DNA of 44,555 nt from Clostridia bacterium (GCA_900764105.1 CAAFMS010000001.1:1-44555); one strand, 5' to 3'; positions 14,392 to 23,237 are shown, numbered from the stretch's first letter. Numbers and translations are program-made. The notes: generated by a model from the letters alone, not told the origin.

Positions 14392-15243
14392 TTAATCTTT
14401 TTCTCCGTCGCTGTCAGTTTTCATTTCAAGCACGGGCTTATCATTTGCATTAAGCGGAGAAATTACCGATTGTCCCAACTGACTTTCGATGTCCGTTCTT
14501 GCATTTTTTGCTACTTTTCCGCCTCTTTTGGCAATCGTTTTACTTTCTTCAAACGTATCGGGCTGTTCCCGTTTCGATATCGCCGTCGTCGTAACTTCCG
14601 CAAGCATATTCAGAACGAGTTCGATATTCGTCATATTATCGCGCAGGTTTTCTTTTTTCAGCCCTTTGAGTTCTTTATATTCTTTAACGGATAAGCCGCT
14701 CCATGCTTTCGTCATTTCGTTTGTTAAAATCGCGTAATCTTTTTCCTGCTCTATTCCGCGCGATTTCCACTCGTCGGTCAGTTCTTTACGCATTTCTATC
14801 GTCTGCAAGCGCTGATTGATCCAGCCTTCCGTATACCCTTTGGCACGGTAAAAATCCGCGCCGCGAAGTATTGCCTTTTCGGGATCGGCTATTTCGTCAA
14901 GCCGCTCGCTTCCCACTTGCGCCAGCCACATTTTGAACGGTTCGGCTTTCGGCGACGGAATCGACTGCACAAGCCGCAAAACGCCTTTCGTATCAAGGCA
15001 ATCGGTTTCTCGCATTTTACCGTCGGAAGCCTGCATTTTCAACCGGTTACAATTTGTAACCAGTTCACTTCCTTCATCCGAAAGGCGTTTGCGTAAAACC
15101 TTCCAGTAATTCCTCGCGGCTTGATAGTCATTATCAGTCAAAACGGATACGATATCGACTACGGAAAAATACCATTCTTCTTCGTCGGCATTCCATAACG
15201 TCCGCACCTGCTTATTTTCAAACACCTTAATTCTGTTTTGCAT
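14392..15243 (-). CDS. BRO-N/DinD-type antirepressor-like protein
   Basis: The 283-residue protein opens with a BRO-N domain (IKVFENKQVRTLWNADEEEW...DIVSVLTDNDYQAARNYWKVLRKRL, about 4-110) and continues with the DinD-like region (FKMWLAQVGSERLDEIADPE, RKELTDEWKSRGI). BRO-N domains bind DNA in phage and baculovirus antirepressors. DinD of E. coli is DNA-damage inducible and inhibits RecA filaments. Similar genes are often found beside type I restriction systems. AGGAGG precedes the ATG. The C-terminal 60 residues are polar and probably disordered. It lies between hsdR and the RNase III-like gene, so it is probably a cargo or regulatory component of the locus. Confidence 0.8.
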   Translation of the reverse strand: MQNRIKVFENKQVRTLWNADEEEWYFSVVDIVSVLTDNDYQAARNYWKVLRKRLSDEGSELVTNCNRLKMQASDGKMRETDCLDTKGVLRLVQSIPSPKAEPFKMWLAQVGSERLDEIADPEKAILRGADFYRAKGYTEGWINQRLQTIEMRKELTDEWKSRGIEQEKDYAILTNEMTKAWSGLSVKEYKELKGLKKENLRDNMTNIELVLNMLAEVTTTAISKREQPDTFEESKTIAKRGGKVAKNARTDIESQLGQSVISPLNANDKPVLEMKTDSDGEKD

Positions 15244-15335
15244 TTTAATGTTCCTCCTGACTGCAAAAAAGTTTTACAACTATCAAGCGAATAAAACGTT
15301 TTCCGCGCTTTTTCCATTGACAAACTTGCTTATTC

Positions 15336-18300
15336 TCACACGCCGAAGAAACGCTCGAAAAACGCTTTCAATTTTTCAATAATCGTCTGCTTCTTCTTTT
15401 CGCGATTGGTGTTCCCGAACCTTGAAATCGGCGGCATAAGTTTGTCGATATCCGTTCCCGTCGTGCGCATTTCGCCGTCCGCAATCGCGTTATCCACAAA
15501 CTTTTTCGTTTCGTCCGCTTTCAGTTTTTCTTCGGCAATAATTTCGTTTAGTTGCTTTTCTTTTTCCGCCGCTATGTAGGAATGCCATTCCGCCATAACG
15601 TCGTCTACGTCGTTTATCCCGTCGATAAAGTTTTCAATCAAAGCCTTTTTACTGCGCAGTTCAGGGCTTGCGTCGATAGATTTTTTTATCGTAATCAGCG
15701 TTTCTTTATCGTCGCAATGCGAATCGTGATATTTCGTAACGAGTATCAGAATATAATCGATATTTATTTCAATCTGCTTTACGAGTTCGAGTTCGAACAC
15801 AACGTCGTCTGTAATATCTTCTTTCTCTTCGTTCTCTCTCTTTTTCTTCCACTCGTCGCGAAGATCTTGATACCGCCCTAAATAATCCTGCAAATCTCTT
15901 TCCGAAAGAATTTCTTTTCCTTCAAAATCATCAAATGCGGTTAAAAGATTGCGCATTCTAAGCACCGCGCCGAATAACGCGATAAACTCTTTTTGAGCCT
16001 TTTCGCCCGTTATACGCTCTTCCTCAAGCGGAAATTTATCGGTAAGTTCGGCAATCATATCCATAAATCCGTCGTGCTTATCCCCGCGATCGTCAACGTA
16101 GCCGTTGTAATAATCTTTGAAACCGCGCATTAAAACGATACCGCCCGCCTCTCTGTCGCCGAAAATCGAAATCGCCTCGTCGGTACGCTTTTGTAAGTTG
16201 CGGAAACATACGATGTTGCCGAAAGTTTTAACCGAGTTCAAAATTCTGTTCGTTCTCGAATACGCCTGAATAAGCCCGTGCATTTTCAAGTTTTTATCCA
16301 CCCAGAGTGTATTCAAAGTCGTCGCGTCGAAGCCCGTTAAAAACATATTCACGACGATAAGCAAGTCGATATCCTTGTTTTTCATTCGTAAAGATACGTC
16401 TTTATAATAATTCGGGAACTTATCCGCCGAAGTATCATATTTAGTTCCGAAATATTTGTTATAATCGTTTTCGATTATATTATCCAAGAAATCACGCGAA
16501 GTTGCGTCGAGTCCTTTCGTATCGTCCGAATTTTCTTCCCCTAAAAATCCGTTGTCTTCCTCTTCGTTCGGTGCAAAAGAGTAAATCGTAGCGATTTTTA
16601 TCGCCTGTTCGGGGCGCGCTTTCATCTGTTTTTGAAATTCTGTATAGTAAAGCCTTGCCGCCTCTACCGAAGAAACTGCTAAAATCGAGTTAAACCCTTT
16701 TACGAACGTTTTATTTTTAATCTCTTGCGTATCGAGTCCGTTTTTCGCCTTGGCGACCTCTTCCACGTTCACAAGCTGCCTGAACCGGTACCCTTTATCG
16801 CGCTTTGTTTTCTGCGCGAAATGTTCCAGAATATACGCAACGACTTTCGATATTCTTTCGGGCGCAAGATATGCCTTTTCGCGGTCGATATCCCACACGT
16901 CTTTGTCGTCGATATCGGGTTCTTTGTCCATCGTTTTAATATAATCCACGCGGAACGGCAAAACGTTTTTATCGTTGATAGCGTCAACGATAGTATAAGT
17001 ATGCAATTTATCGCCGAACGCCTGCTCTGTCGTGCGCAGATTCGGATTTTTAGAAGCCCCCGCGTTTACGGCAAAAATCGGCGTACCCGTAAAGCCGAAA
17101 AGATAATATTTCTTGAAATATTTCGTAATCGCCTTGTGCATATCGCCGAATTGCGAACGATGACACTCGTCGAAAATAATAACGATTTGCTTATCGAATA
17201 CGGCATGTCCGATATTCTTTTTCACGAACGTACTTAATTTTTGTATCGTCGTAATGATAATCTTCGATTCATCGTCTTCGAGTTGCCGTTTTAATACCGC
17301 CGTCGAAACGTTGCTGTTCGCCGCGCCCTTTTCAAAGCGATCGTATTCCTTCATCGTTTGATAGTCAAGGTCTTTTCTGTCAACGACGAACAAAACTTTT
17401 TCTATATACGGCAGTTTGCTTGCAAGTTGCGCCGTCTTAAACGAAGTAAGCGTTTTTCCGCTACCCGTCGTATGCCAGATATATCCGCCGCCTGCAACGC
17501 TTCCGTATTTTTTATAGTTGTACGAAATTTGTATTCTGTTTAATATCTTTTCGGTTGCAACGATTTGATACGGACGCATAACCAAAAGCATGTTTTCGGA
17601 AGTAAACACGCAATATTTCGCCAAAATATTCAAAATCGTATGCTTCGCGAAAAACGTCTTGGTAAAATCGATAAGGTCGGGAATAACTCGGTTTTTCTCA
17701 TCCGCCCAAAAGGAAGTAAATTCAAAAGAATTGCTCGTTTTGCTTTTTCTTTCGGATTTCATTTCCTTAATGTGGTTATCTCTCGTCGTGTTGGAATAAT
17801 ATTTCGTGTTCGTTCCGTTCGATATAATGAAAATCTGAACGTATTCGAAAAGTCCGCCGTTCGCCCAAAAACTATCGCGCTGATAGCGATCGATCTGATT
17901 AAACGCTTCCCTTATATTCACGCCGCGGCGTTTCAATTCGATATGTACGAGCGGCAACCCGTTTACAAGAATAGTAACGTCGTAACGGTTTTTATAATTT
18001 CCGCCGTTTTCCTCGTATTGATGGATAACCTGCAATTTGTTGTTGTGAATATTCTTTTTATCGAATAATTTAATATTTTTCGTTTCGCCATTATCGCGAT
18101 GTAAATTCTGTACGCTATCGTCTTCCTGAATACGCCGCGTTTTTTCTACGATACCGTCATTTTTGCCCTCAATACAATTTTTATAAAACTGCTCCCATTC
18201 GGTATCGGTAAAGGAATAATTATTCAGTTCTTCCAACTTTTTGCGAAGATTCGGAAGTAATTCGTCCTTATTATGAATAGGCAAATATTCATAACTCATC

Positions 18301-18434
18301 TCCGTTAAAAGATGAATAAATTCCCGTTCGAGTTCTTCTTCCGATTGATAAGCGTCCGAACGTTTTTCTTCCGACTTATATTCACTAACAACCGTACTTT
18401 CTTCACTTTCCGAAACAACGTTATAAAAACTCAT
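15336..18434 (-). CDS. hsdR: Type I restriction endonuclease subunit R
   Basis: The 1032-residue protein has an N-terminal nuclease domain with the D-ExK motif (Asp152, Glu166 and Lys168 in HIELKRRG), helicase motif I HTTGSGKTLTSF (about 321-332), a DECH box (422-425, FDECHRSQFG), motif III FGFTGTPIF, and motif VI QAYSRTNR. Together with HsdM and HsdS it translocates and cuts unmethylated DNA. Length and motifs are intact, and it resembles the EcoR124 (IC) branch. AGGAG precedes the ATG. It is the last of the classical subunits in the operon, after a membrane protein gene 17 bases upstream. Because hsdM is interrupted, restriction may currently be off. Confidence 0.95.
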   Translation of the reverse strand: MSFYNVVSESEESTVVSEYKSEEKRSDAYQSEEELEREFIHLLTEMSYEYLPIHNKDELLPNLRKKLEELNNYSFTDTEWEQFYKNCIEGKNDGIVEKTRRIQEDDSVQNLHRDNGETKNIKLFDKKNIHNNKLQVIHQYEENGGNYKNRYDVTILVNGLPLVHIELKRRGVNIREAFNQIDRYQRDSFWANGGLFEYVQIFIISNGTNTKYYSNTTRDNHIKEMKSERKSKTSNSFEFTSFWADEKNRVIPDLIDFTKTFFAKHTILNILAKYCVFTSENMLLVMRPYQIVATEKILNRIQISYNYKKYGSVAGGGYIWHTTGSGKTLTSFKTAQLASKLPYIEKVLFVVDRKDLDYQTMKEYDRFEKGAANSNVSTAVLKRQLEDDESKIIITTIQKLSTFVKKNIGHAVFDKQIVIIFDECHRSQFGDMHKAITKYFKKYYLFGFTGTPIFAVNAGASKNPNLRTTEQAFGDKLHTYTIVDAINDKNVLPFRVDYIKTMDKEPDIDDKDVWDIDREKAYLAPERISKVVAYILEHFAQKTKRDKGYRFRQLVNVEEVAKAKNGLDTQEIKNKTFVKGFNSILAVSSVEAARLYYTEFQKQMKARPEQAIKIATIYSFAPNEEEDNGFLGEENSDDTKGLDATSRDFLDNIIENDYNKYFGTKYDTSADKFPNYYKDVSLRMKNKDIDLLIVVNMFLTGFDATTLNTLWVDKNLKMHGLIQAYSRTNRILNSVKTFGNIVCFRNLQKRTDEAISIFGDREAGGIVLMRGFKDYYNGYVDDRGDKHDGFMDMIAELTDKFPLEEERITGEKAQKEFIALFGAVLRMRNLLTAFDDFEGKEILSERDLQDYLGRYQDLRDEWKKKRENEEKEDITDDVVFELELVKQIEINIDYILILVTKYHDSHCDDKETLITIKKSIDASPELRSKKALIENFIDGINDVDDVMAEWHSYIAAEKEKQLNEIIAEEKLKADETKKFVDNAIADGEMRTTGTDIDKLMPPISRFGNTNREKKKQTIIEKLKAFFERFFGV

Positions 18435-18451
18435 AATTTTCTCCTATTATA

Positions 18452-19039
18452 CTATTTTACCAACGCAATAATCGCCACAATTATTGAAATTATAGAAGTC
18501 ATCGCCGCAAATAGTCCAAACAAATAACTGTTATCCCTGATTTCATCCACTTCGATTGCCGCAATGCGAAACACTCGCGAAAATATTAATAACGCAACTC
18601 CCCAAATACCATTTAAAACTAAATCATACCATTTCATATGTACAACATTAGGAATTACCAATTGTTTAATAATACTCCATATTAATAAAAAAGCAATTAG
18701 AATGATAGAATACTCAATTAATTTGTACAATGCCAATAATGCCATTTTTACAAATGATGTCCCAGCATCAACATCCCTTGCATATTTTTTAGGAAAACAT
18801 AACACTTTTAATATTGTTAAAACACCATATTTATTATTTTTTACTCCTAATCTTTTTTGATAGTTTTCTCTTCTCTGTCGATCCTTCAACTCTACCGCTT
18901 CCTGTTTCTGCTTGTCATATTCGGTCAAAGCATTTACTATAATTTTTGTAATACGCTCATCGTCTAATGTTGTCAAGTTATCAATTTTTACATTTTCAAC
19001 TTTATTTTGATTCCTCTGTTTTTGTTTACTTTTCCCCAT
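18452..19039 (-). CDS. Membrane protein within the type I restriction operon
   Basis: The protein (195 residues from the ATG at 19039) has a charged, partly coiled N-terminal half (Lys/Gln/Glu-rich, about 1-80) and three hydrophobic segments at roughly 92-118, 130-150 and 168-193. GAGG lies 12 bases before this ATG; an upstream start six codons earlier would overlap hsdS more. I do not recognise the family. Its position inside the operon, overlapping the 3' end of hsdS and 17 bases before hsdR, suggests a real component such as a membrane effector or anchoring partner, but this is inference only. It is more AT-rich than hsdR. Confidence 0.65.
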   Translation of the reverse strand: MGKSKQKQRNQNKVENVKIDNLTTLDDERITKIIVNALTEYDKQKQEAVELKDRQRRENYQKRLGVKNNKYGVLTILKVLCFPKKYARDVDAGTSFVKMALLALYKLIEYSIILIAFLLIWSIIKQLVIPNVVHMKWYDLVLNGIWGVALLIFSRVFRIAAIEVDEIRDNSYLFGLFAAMTSIISIIVAIIALVK

Positions 19040-20948
19040 CGTTATTTTTTTCCTCAAATGTTAATAATTTATCTCTGTAATATTCGTATTGCTTTTGGCG
19101 ATGTTCTATCTCGGCGGGCAAGCCTGCGCTTAAATCGTTGCAAAGGCTATCGAATTTATCAAGAATTTCTACAATTTCTTTTTGTTTTTCAATCGTTGGC
19201 AACGAGAATTGATAAGTCATTATCGCTACTTTATTTCCTCTCGGCATTTTTGCCCCTTTTGCATATTGCATATCAAACGCAAAAAATTTATCGGAAGACA
19301 ATACGTAATATAAATATTTCGGCATAACATAATCTTCGTTCGCTTTTATTACTAAAACATCCCCATTCGTTCCACCGTCGCAATTCGCAAACCAAATTTT
19401 TTTCAGGTATGGTCTTATGTTCCCAATTAGAGTATTTTCACTCCTAAACTCGATTAAATTCCCATTTTCGGGAACATAAACCGATTCAGTTTTACCTTGT
19501 CTATCTGCAAGCAAATTATCTACGCCGACATAGTTGTTTTTATCTACGCTTTTCGCAGTAATTCTATTTGTGGAATAATCGGCAATATCTTCCAAACAAA
19601 CAAAAGCGAACCCGTAAACGTACTGTAAAAGCCTAATCAGCCCTGCCCGTTCCGTTCCGTTCCGTTCCGTTCCGTTCCGTTCCGTTCCGTTCCGTTCCGT
19701 TCCGTTCCGTTCCGTTCCGTTCCGTTCCGTTCCGTTCCGTTCCGTTAAAATGGTCGCATACTTGCCGTCGAATGTCAACAGTTTTTCGCGGTAATATTCA
19801 TATTGTTTTTGTCTTTTTTCGATTTCCGCAGGAAGCCCTATGCCTAAATCGGAACAAATCGCGTCGAAGTTATCCAGCACCTTCACTATCTTTTCTTGCA
19901 CTTCCATCGGCGGAATTTTTACCACAAATTTCCGTATTTTCTCCATTGGAATATTTTGCATGGATGACGATTGTAATAAGCGTAAAACCTGAGTAGAAAA
20001 GAAGGCATTACTTTGAAAATAATATCTTATATATTTTGGCATAATATCTCTTCTTTTTAATCTAATCAAAGCAACATTCGGAGCCAAATAATACTTATCG
20101 TCTTCTTCAATCAATGCAACTTGCCCTATTGTTCCAACATAGGTAAACAACATATCTCCTATTTGTAATTTACTGCGATTTAGTTTTGAAAAATCACTCC
20201 CGTCTATATATTTAATATCCGTTAAATCAAGTTTTCCATTCTTCACATTTAAACCACGCAAGGCAATCACGTTTCCAAAATCCGAATATTTAACATAATT
20301 CGTAAATTCAAAACCTGCAAGTTTAGTTACCAAAGCAATATCGCCAATAGTTGTCTCTTCAATAGAAGTATTGAAATTCAGCAACTTATCTCTGTAAAAT
20401 TCGTACTGCTTACGGCGAGCTGTAAGCTCGGCTGTAAGCTCGGCTGTAAGCTCGGCTGTAAGCTCCGCACTATACAGCGTGAAACTGTCCAAAATTCGGA
20501 CTATTTCACGCTGTACCGGCAGAGCCGGCAACGGAATATGCAAACTCTCAATGACACCTCTTGATAATCTAGGAATACTTGCTTTTCTGACCTTTGAAGT
20601 AATATATCCACTATTGTTTAATAAACAATGATATAAAAATCTACTATTTACATTTTCGTTACAAATCAAACAGTAGCAATCATCAGCAGCCCAAAAAGCC
20701 GTATTACTATATCCAATTTCTCCTGCCGAACCAGCGCCTATTATAAATGCTGTTCCAGCTGAATAATTAAATTTATCGTAATAACCCATAGGTGTTAAAC
20801 TATTTTGATATACAGGGTAAATCCCTTGCATTGCAAGCTGACTTTTTACAACACGCACACCACGTTCTATTTTTAGGATTTCGCCAAGTTTTTTATACTC
20901 CACCCCGTTCGGGCAAAATTCTTTTATCAATTCTTCTAATTTACTCAT
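19026..20948 (-). CDS. hsdS: Type I specificity subunit with three recognition domains
   Basis: The 640-residue protein is much longer than the usual 400. Recognition domain 1 (about 1-150) is followed by a conserved spacer with TAEL repeats (161-177) and RRKQYEFYRDKLL. Domain 2 (about 195-350) is followed by a second spacer (GLPAEIEKRQKQYEYYREKLL). Then comes a pentanucleotide-encoded NGTER tract (about 401-434), a third domain (about 440-600) and a third spacer (GLPAEIEHRQKQYEYYRDKLL). A normal subunit has two recognition domains. The tract at 19647-19746 can shift frame and stop translation before domain 3. The ATG overlaps the preceding stop by eight bases. Recognition sequences cannot be inferred. 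Confidence 0.92.
   Translation of the reverse strand: MSKLEELIKEFCPNGVEYKKLGEILKIERGVRVVKSQLAMQGIYPVYQNSLTPMGYYDKFNYSAGTAFIIGAGSAGEIGYSNTAFWAADDCYCLICNENVNSRFLYHCLLNNSGYITSKVRKASIPRLSRGVIESLHIPLPALPVQREIVRILDSFTLYSAELTAELTAELTAELTARRKQYEFYRDKLLNFNTSIEETTIGDIALVTKLAGFEFTNYVKYSDFGNVIALRGLNVKNGKLDLTDIKYIDGSDFSKLNRSKLQIGDMLFTYVGTIGQVALIEEDDKYYLAPNVALIRLKRRDIMPKYIRYYFQSNAFFSTQVLRLLQSSSMQNIPMEKIRKFVVKIPPMEVQEKIVKVLDNFDAICSDLGIGLPAEIEKRQKQYEYYREKLLTFDGKYATILTERNGTERNGTERNGTERNGTERNGTERNGTERAGLIRLLQYVYGFAFVCLEDIADYSTNRITAKSVDKNNYVGVDNLLADRQGKTESVYVPENGNLIEFRSENTLIGNIRPYLKKIWFANCDGGTNGDVLVIKANEDYVMPKYLYYVLSSDKFFAFDMQYAKGAKMPRGNKVAIMTYQFSLPTIEKQKEIVEILDKFDSLCNDLSAGLPAEIEHRQKQYEYYRDKLLTFEEKNNDGEK
19647..19746. 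repeat. Twenty perfect pentanucleotide repeats in hsdS
   Basis: CCGTT (AACGG on the coding strand) is repeated exactly 20 times over 100 bases. Three units encode Asn-Gly-Thr-Glu-Arg. With 20 units the frame stays open into the third recognition domain. With 19 units the next codons are GGC AGG GCT GAT TAG, and with 18 they are GGG CAG GGC TGA, so both other frames stop within five codons. This is the form of a phase-variable contingency repeat. Confidence 0.95.
20419..20466. repeat. Four 12-bp TAEL repeats in hsdS
   Basis: Four 12-base copies (GCTGTAAGCTCG, the last ending CC) encode four in-frame Thr-Ala-Glu-Leu units in the first conserved spacer. In EcoR124I and EcoR124II a change from two to three TAEL units lengthens the gap in the recognition site by one base. 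Copy-number change here would therefore alter specificity without breaking the frame. Confidence 0.9.
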
Positions 20949-21615
20949 AATCTTTCTTCCTTGCGTTTTTTGTGAGGTAATTATCTAACGCATACAATTT
21001 TTCGATGTACAGCTTCGCTGTTTCGTATATATCAGAATATCTGCAACCCACTTTTTTAAAATGCGACATATTATCATCTTTATCAGAATAGCAATACAAA
21101 TAAAAGTCCATATTACTACAATTTTCTTTTTTTAATCCGTCTATTGTAAGAACGTATTTATCTGGCATTTTTACCAAAGAGAAAAGCCCAATATCTTCAC
21201 GAATATCAACACATATAAAATTCCCGTCTAAACCATATTCCTTATGATTTGTTGTATTTAATGGGTGTGCAACAACAAAAGAACGTATTGCCTTAAAATA
21301 TTCGGAATGTCTTTTCAACTCTTCCTGTTTTAAAAAGCGAAAATTACTTATTACTTTAGAATTTATAACACCAATTATTGCATTAAATGCTTCTCTAATC
21401 CAATCAACCAAAGAAATAATATATATAACATTTTTCCTATCAAATTCTTTTAAATTATCAATAGTGAAATTTAAATCATGAATGGAGTAATTGATTTTTT
21501 GCATATAATCGCACATCTTGTTGTAATCTTCTTTCTTATAAATCCACCTTTTATAAATACCGTACTTACTACTATCCCTATGAATATTATTCAAATCGTT
21601 TAATTTAGATATCAT
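20941..21615 (-). CDS. HEPN-like hypothetical protein between hsdM and hsdS
   Basis: The 224-residue protein is mostly helical in appearance and contains RSFVVAH (Arg111 to His117), an R-x5-H motif of the type used by HEPN ribonucleases (R-x4-6-H). The region after it has Asn-rich and aromatic residues and a C-terminal helix. No other family marker is visible. The start overlaps the hsdM stop by 11 bases and the end overlaps the hsdS start by eight, so it is translated as part of the operon. HEPN proteins are known companions of type I systems and act as RNA-cutting toxins; the match here rests on one motif. It is AT-rich compared with hsdM. Confidence 0.6.
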   Translation of the reverse strand: MISKLNDLNNIHRDSSKYGIYKRWIYKKEDYNKMCDYMQKINYSIHDLNFTIDNLKEFDRKNVIYIISLVDWIREAFNAIIGVINSKVISNFRFLKQEELKRHSEYFKAIRSFVVAHPLNTTNHKEYGLDGNFICVDIREDIGLFSLVKMPDKYVLTIDGLKKENCSNMDFYLYCYSDKDDNMSHFKKVGCRYSDIYETAKLYIEKLYALDNYLTKNARKKDYE

Positions 21616-22693
21616 TTTCTATCTCGGCGATGATTTTATCTATTTCGTCGCGCAAAACTTGCTCGCGAGCAACGATTTCTTTCAGTTCGGCATTGAGTTT
21701 TACTATATCGATTTTTTCGCGAGTATCTTTTTGTTCAACGTAAGTAGAAACCGAAAGATTATAATTATGCTCCTCGTTTCCGATAACTTCATTCGGTACG
21801 ATTTTAGCAAAATGCTCTTCGTTTTCACGTTTGATATACGCCTGCAAAATTCTGTCGATATTTTCGTCCGTAAGTTTATTGTTGTTCGTAACCTTGATAA
21901 ACTCGTTTGAAGCGTCGATAAAAATCACGTCGTTCGTCGCCTTCGAGTGCTTTAACACCATAATGCAAGTGGCGATAGACGCGCCGAAAAACAAATTGCT
22001 CGGCAGTTGGATAATACAGTCGATTTTGTTGTTATCGATAAGATATTTTCTTATTTTTTGCTCCGCGCCGCCGCGGTACATAATGCCGGGGAAGCATACA
22101 ATCGCCGCCGTTCCGTTACTCGCAAGCCACGAAAGCGAGTGCATGATAAAAGCAAAGTCTGCTTTCGATTTCGGGGCTAAAATACCTGCGGGGCTATAAC
22201 GTTCGTCATTGATTAAAATCGGGTTATCGTCGCCCGCCCAAGGGATAGAATACGGCGGATTAGACACGATTACTTCAAACGGCTCGTCATCCCAATGCGC
22301 GGGGTCGATAAGCGTATCGCCGTGCGCTATATCAAACTTATCAGGCTCGATGTCGTGCAAAAACATATTGATACGGCAAAGGTTATACGTCGTGATATTG
22401 ATTTCCTGCCCGAAAAAACCTTGACGGATATTGTCTTTTCCGAGAATCTTCGCCGCTTTTAAAAGAAGAGAACCAGAACCGCACGCGGGATCGTAAACCT
22501 TGTTTACTTCAGTTTTTCCGACGATGGCAAGTTTTGTTAAAAGTTCCGACACTTCTTGCGGAGTGAAAAATTCGCCGCCTTTTTTGCCCGCATTACTCGC
22601 ATACATACTCATTAAATACTCGTATGCGTCGCCGAAAGCGTCTATCGTGTTGTCCTGATACTTGCCGAGTTTCATTTCGGCAACGGTATTCAA
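21605..22693 (-). CDS. hsdM: HsdM C-terminal part (catalytic), after an in-frame stop
   Basis: This part holds the whole methyltransferase core: SAM-binding DPACGSG (68-74) and catalytic NPPY (145-148), followed by the KSKADFAFIMHSLSWL, FPGIMYRGGAEQKIR and NYNLSVSTYVE regions of EcoR124-like HsdM. The frame continues without a break to the codon after the TAA at 22739, reading LGATVAKRNEKLVKLL before the TTG/ATG candidates. None of those starts has a ribosome binding site, so this is best seen as the second part of one broken gene of about 526 codons. Without readthrough or reinitiation no functional methyltransferase is expected. Confidence 0.85.
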   Translation of the reverse strand: MNTVAEMKLGKYQDNTIDAFGDAYEYLMSMYASNAGKKGGEFFTPQEVSELLTKLAIVGKTEVNKVYDPACGSGSLLLKAAKILGKDNIRQGFFGQEINITTYNLCRINMFLHDIEPDKFDIAHGDTLIDPAHWDDEPFEVIVSNPPYSIPWAGDDNPILINDERYSPAGILAPKSKADFAFIMHSLSWLASNGTAAIVCFPGIMYRGGAEQKIRKYLIDNNKIDCIIQLPSNLFFGASIATCIMVLKHSKATNDVIFIDASNEFIKVTNNNKLTDENIDRILQAYIKRENEEHFAKIVPNEVIGNEEHNYNLSVSTYVEQKDTREKIDIVKLNAELKEIVAREQVLRDEIDKIIAEIENDI

Positions 22694-22738
22694 AAGTTTT
22701 ACGAGTTTTTCGTTGCGCTTGGCAACCGTCGCGCCGAG

Positions 22739-23185
22739 TTAATTCGAGTTCACGTCGAAATCTGCGAAAAGACCTTTGAAATCGTCCTCGCTGTCGCTGC
22801 CCTGCGCCGAACTTTCGATATTTTTGAACACCTTTTCAAGGGTTTCGTTTAAGTTTTCGTCCGCAGCGGCGCGCTCGCGAACGTTGCAAAAAAGTTCGGA
22901 AGGAAGCATAAAAAAGCCTTTCGACTTGACAAGCCCTTCTCTTGCCGTTTCCGCATCTTCATCAGGCATTTTCGCATAATCAAACGATTCGTTTCCCGCC
23001 TCGCGTTCACCTTCGTTTATGTATTCGGTAATATTTTCGGAAATATACCGATAGAACATCGTACCCAAAACGTATTGCTTAAAATCCCACGCGTCAACGC
23101 CGCCCGCATGCACGAGATCGGTCGCCGCGTTCCAAATCATTTTGTGTAATTCCGCCCTTTCCTGCTCTTTCTTTATATCAGCCAT
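22739..23185 (-). CDS. hsdM: HsdM N-terminal part, ended by a nonsense codon
   Basis: The 148 residues match the N-terminal helical domain of type I methyltransferases (ELHKMIWNAATDLVHAGGVDAWDFKQYVLGTMFYRYISENITEYI). The frame ends VNSN-TAA and continues in the same frame as LGATVAKRN, where relatives read SNKLG. A single AAA-to-TAA change explains the break. AGGAG lies eight bases before the ATG, and a palindrome at 23238-23254 lies upstream. It may be a real mutation, an off state or an assembly error. The fragment alone could still bind other subunits but cannot methylate DNA. Confidence 0.85.
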   Translation of the reverse strand: MADIKKEQERAELHKMIWNAATDLVHAGGVDAWDFKQYVLGTMFYRYISENITEYINEGEREAGNESFDYAKMPDEDAETAREGLVKSKGFFMLPSELFCNVRERAAADENLNETLEKVFKNIESSAQGSDSEDDFKGLFADFDVNSN

Positions 23186-23237
23186 TTCGCTTTTCTCCTG
23201 TATATTTTTTCGTTTTATCTATTTTATCATACAAAAC

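Noticed and set aside
19647..19746. Sequencing artefact or low-complexity error
   Set aside because: All 20 units are perfect, the frame is kept through a conserved third domain, and the other frames stop at once, which fits selection on a contingency repeat. Copy number itself may still be uncertain.
22739..22741. Stop-codon recoding at TAA in hsdM
   Set aside because: TAA ends many other genes here (for example at 13444 and 20941), and no recoding structure is evident. A simple nonsense mutation or base error is more economical.
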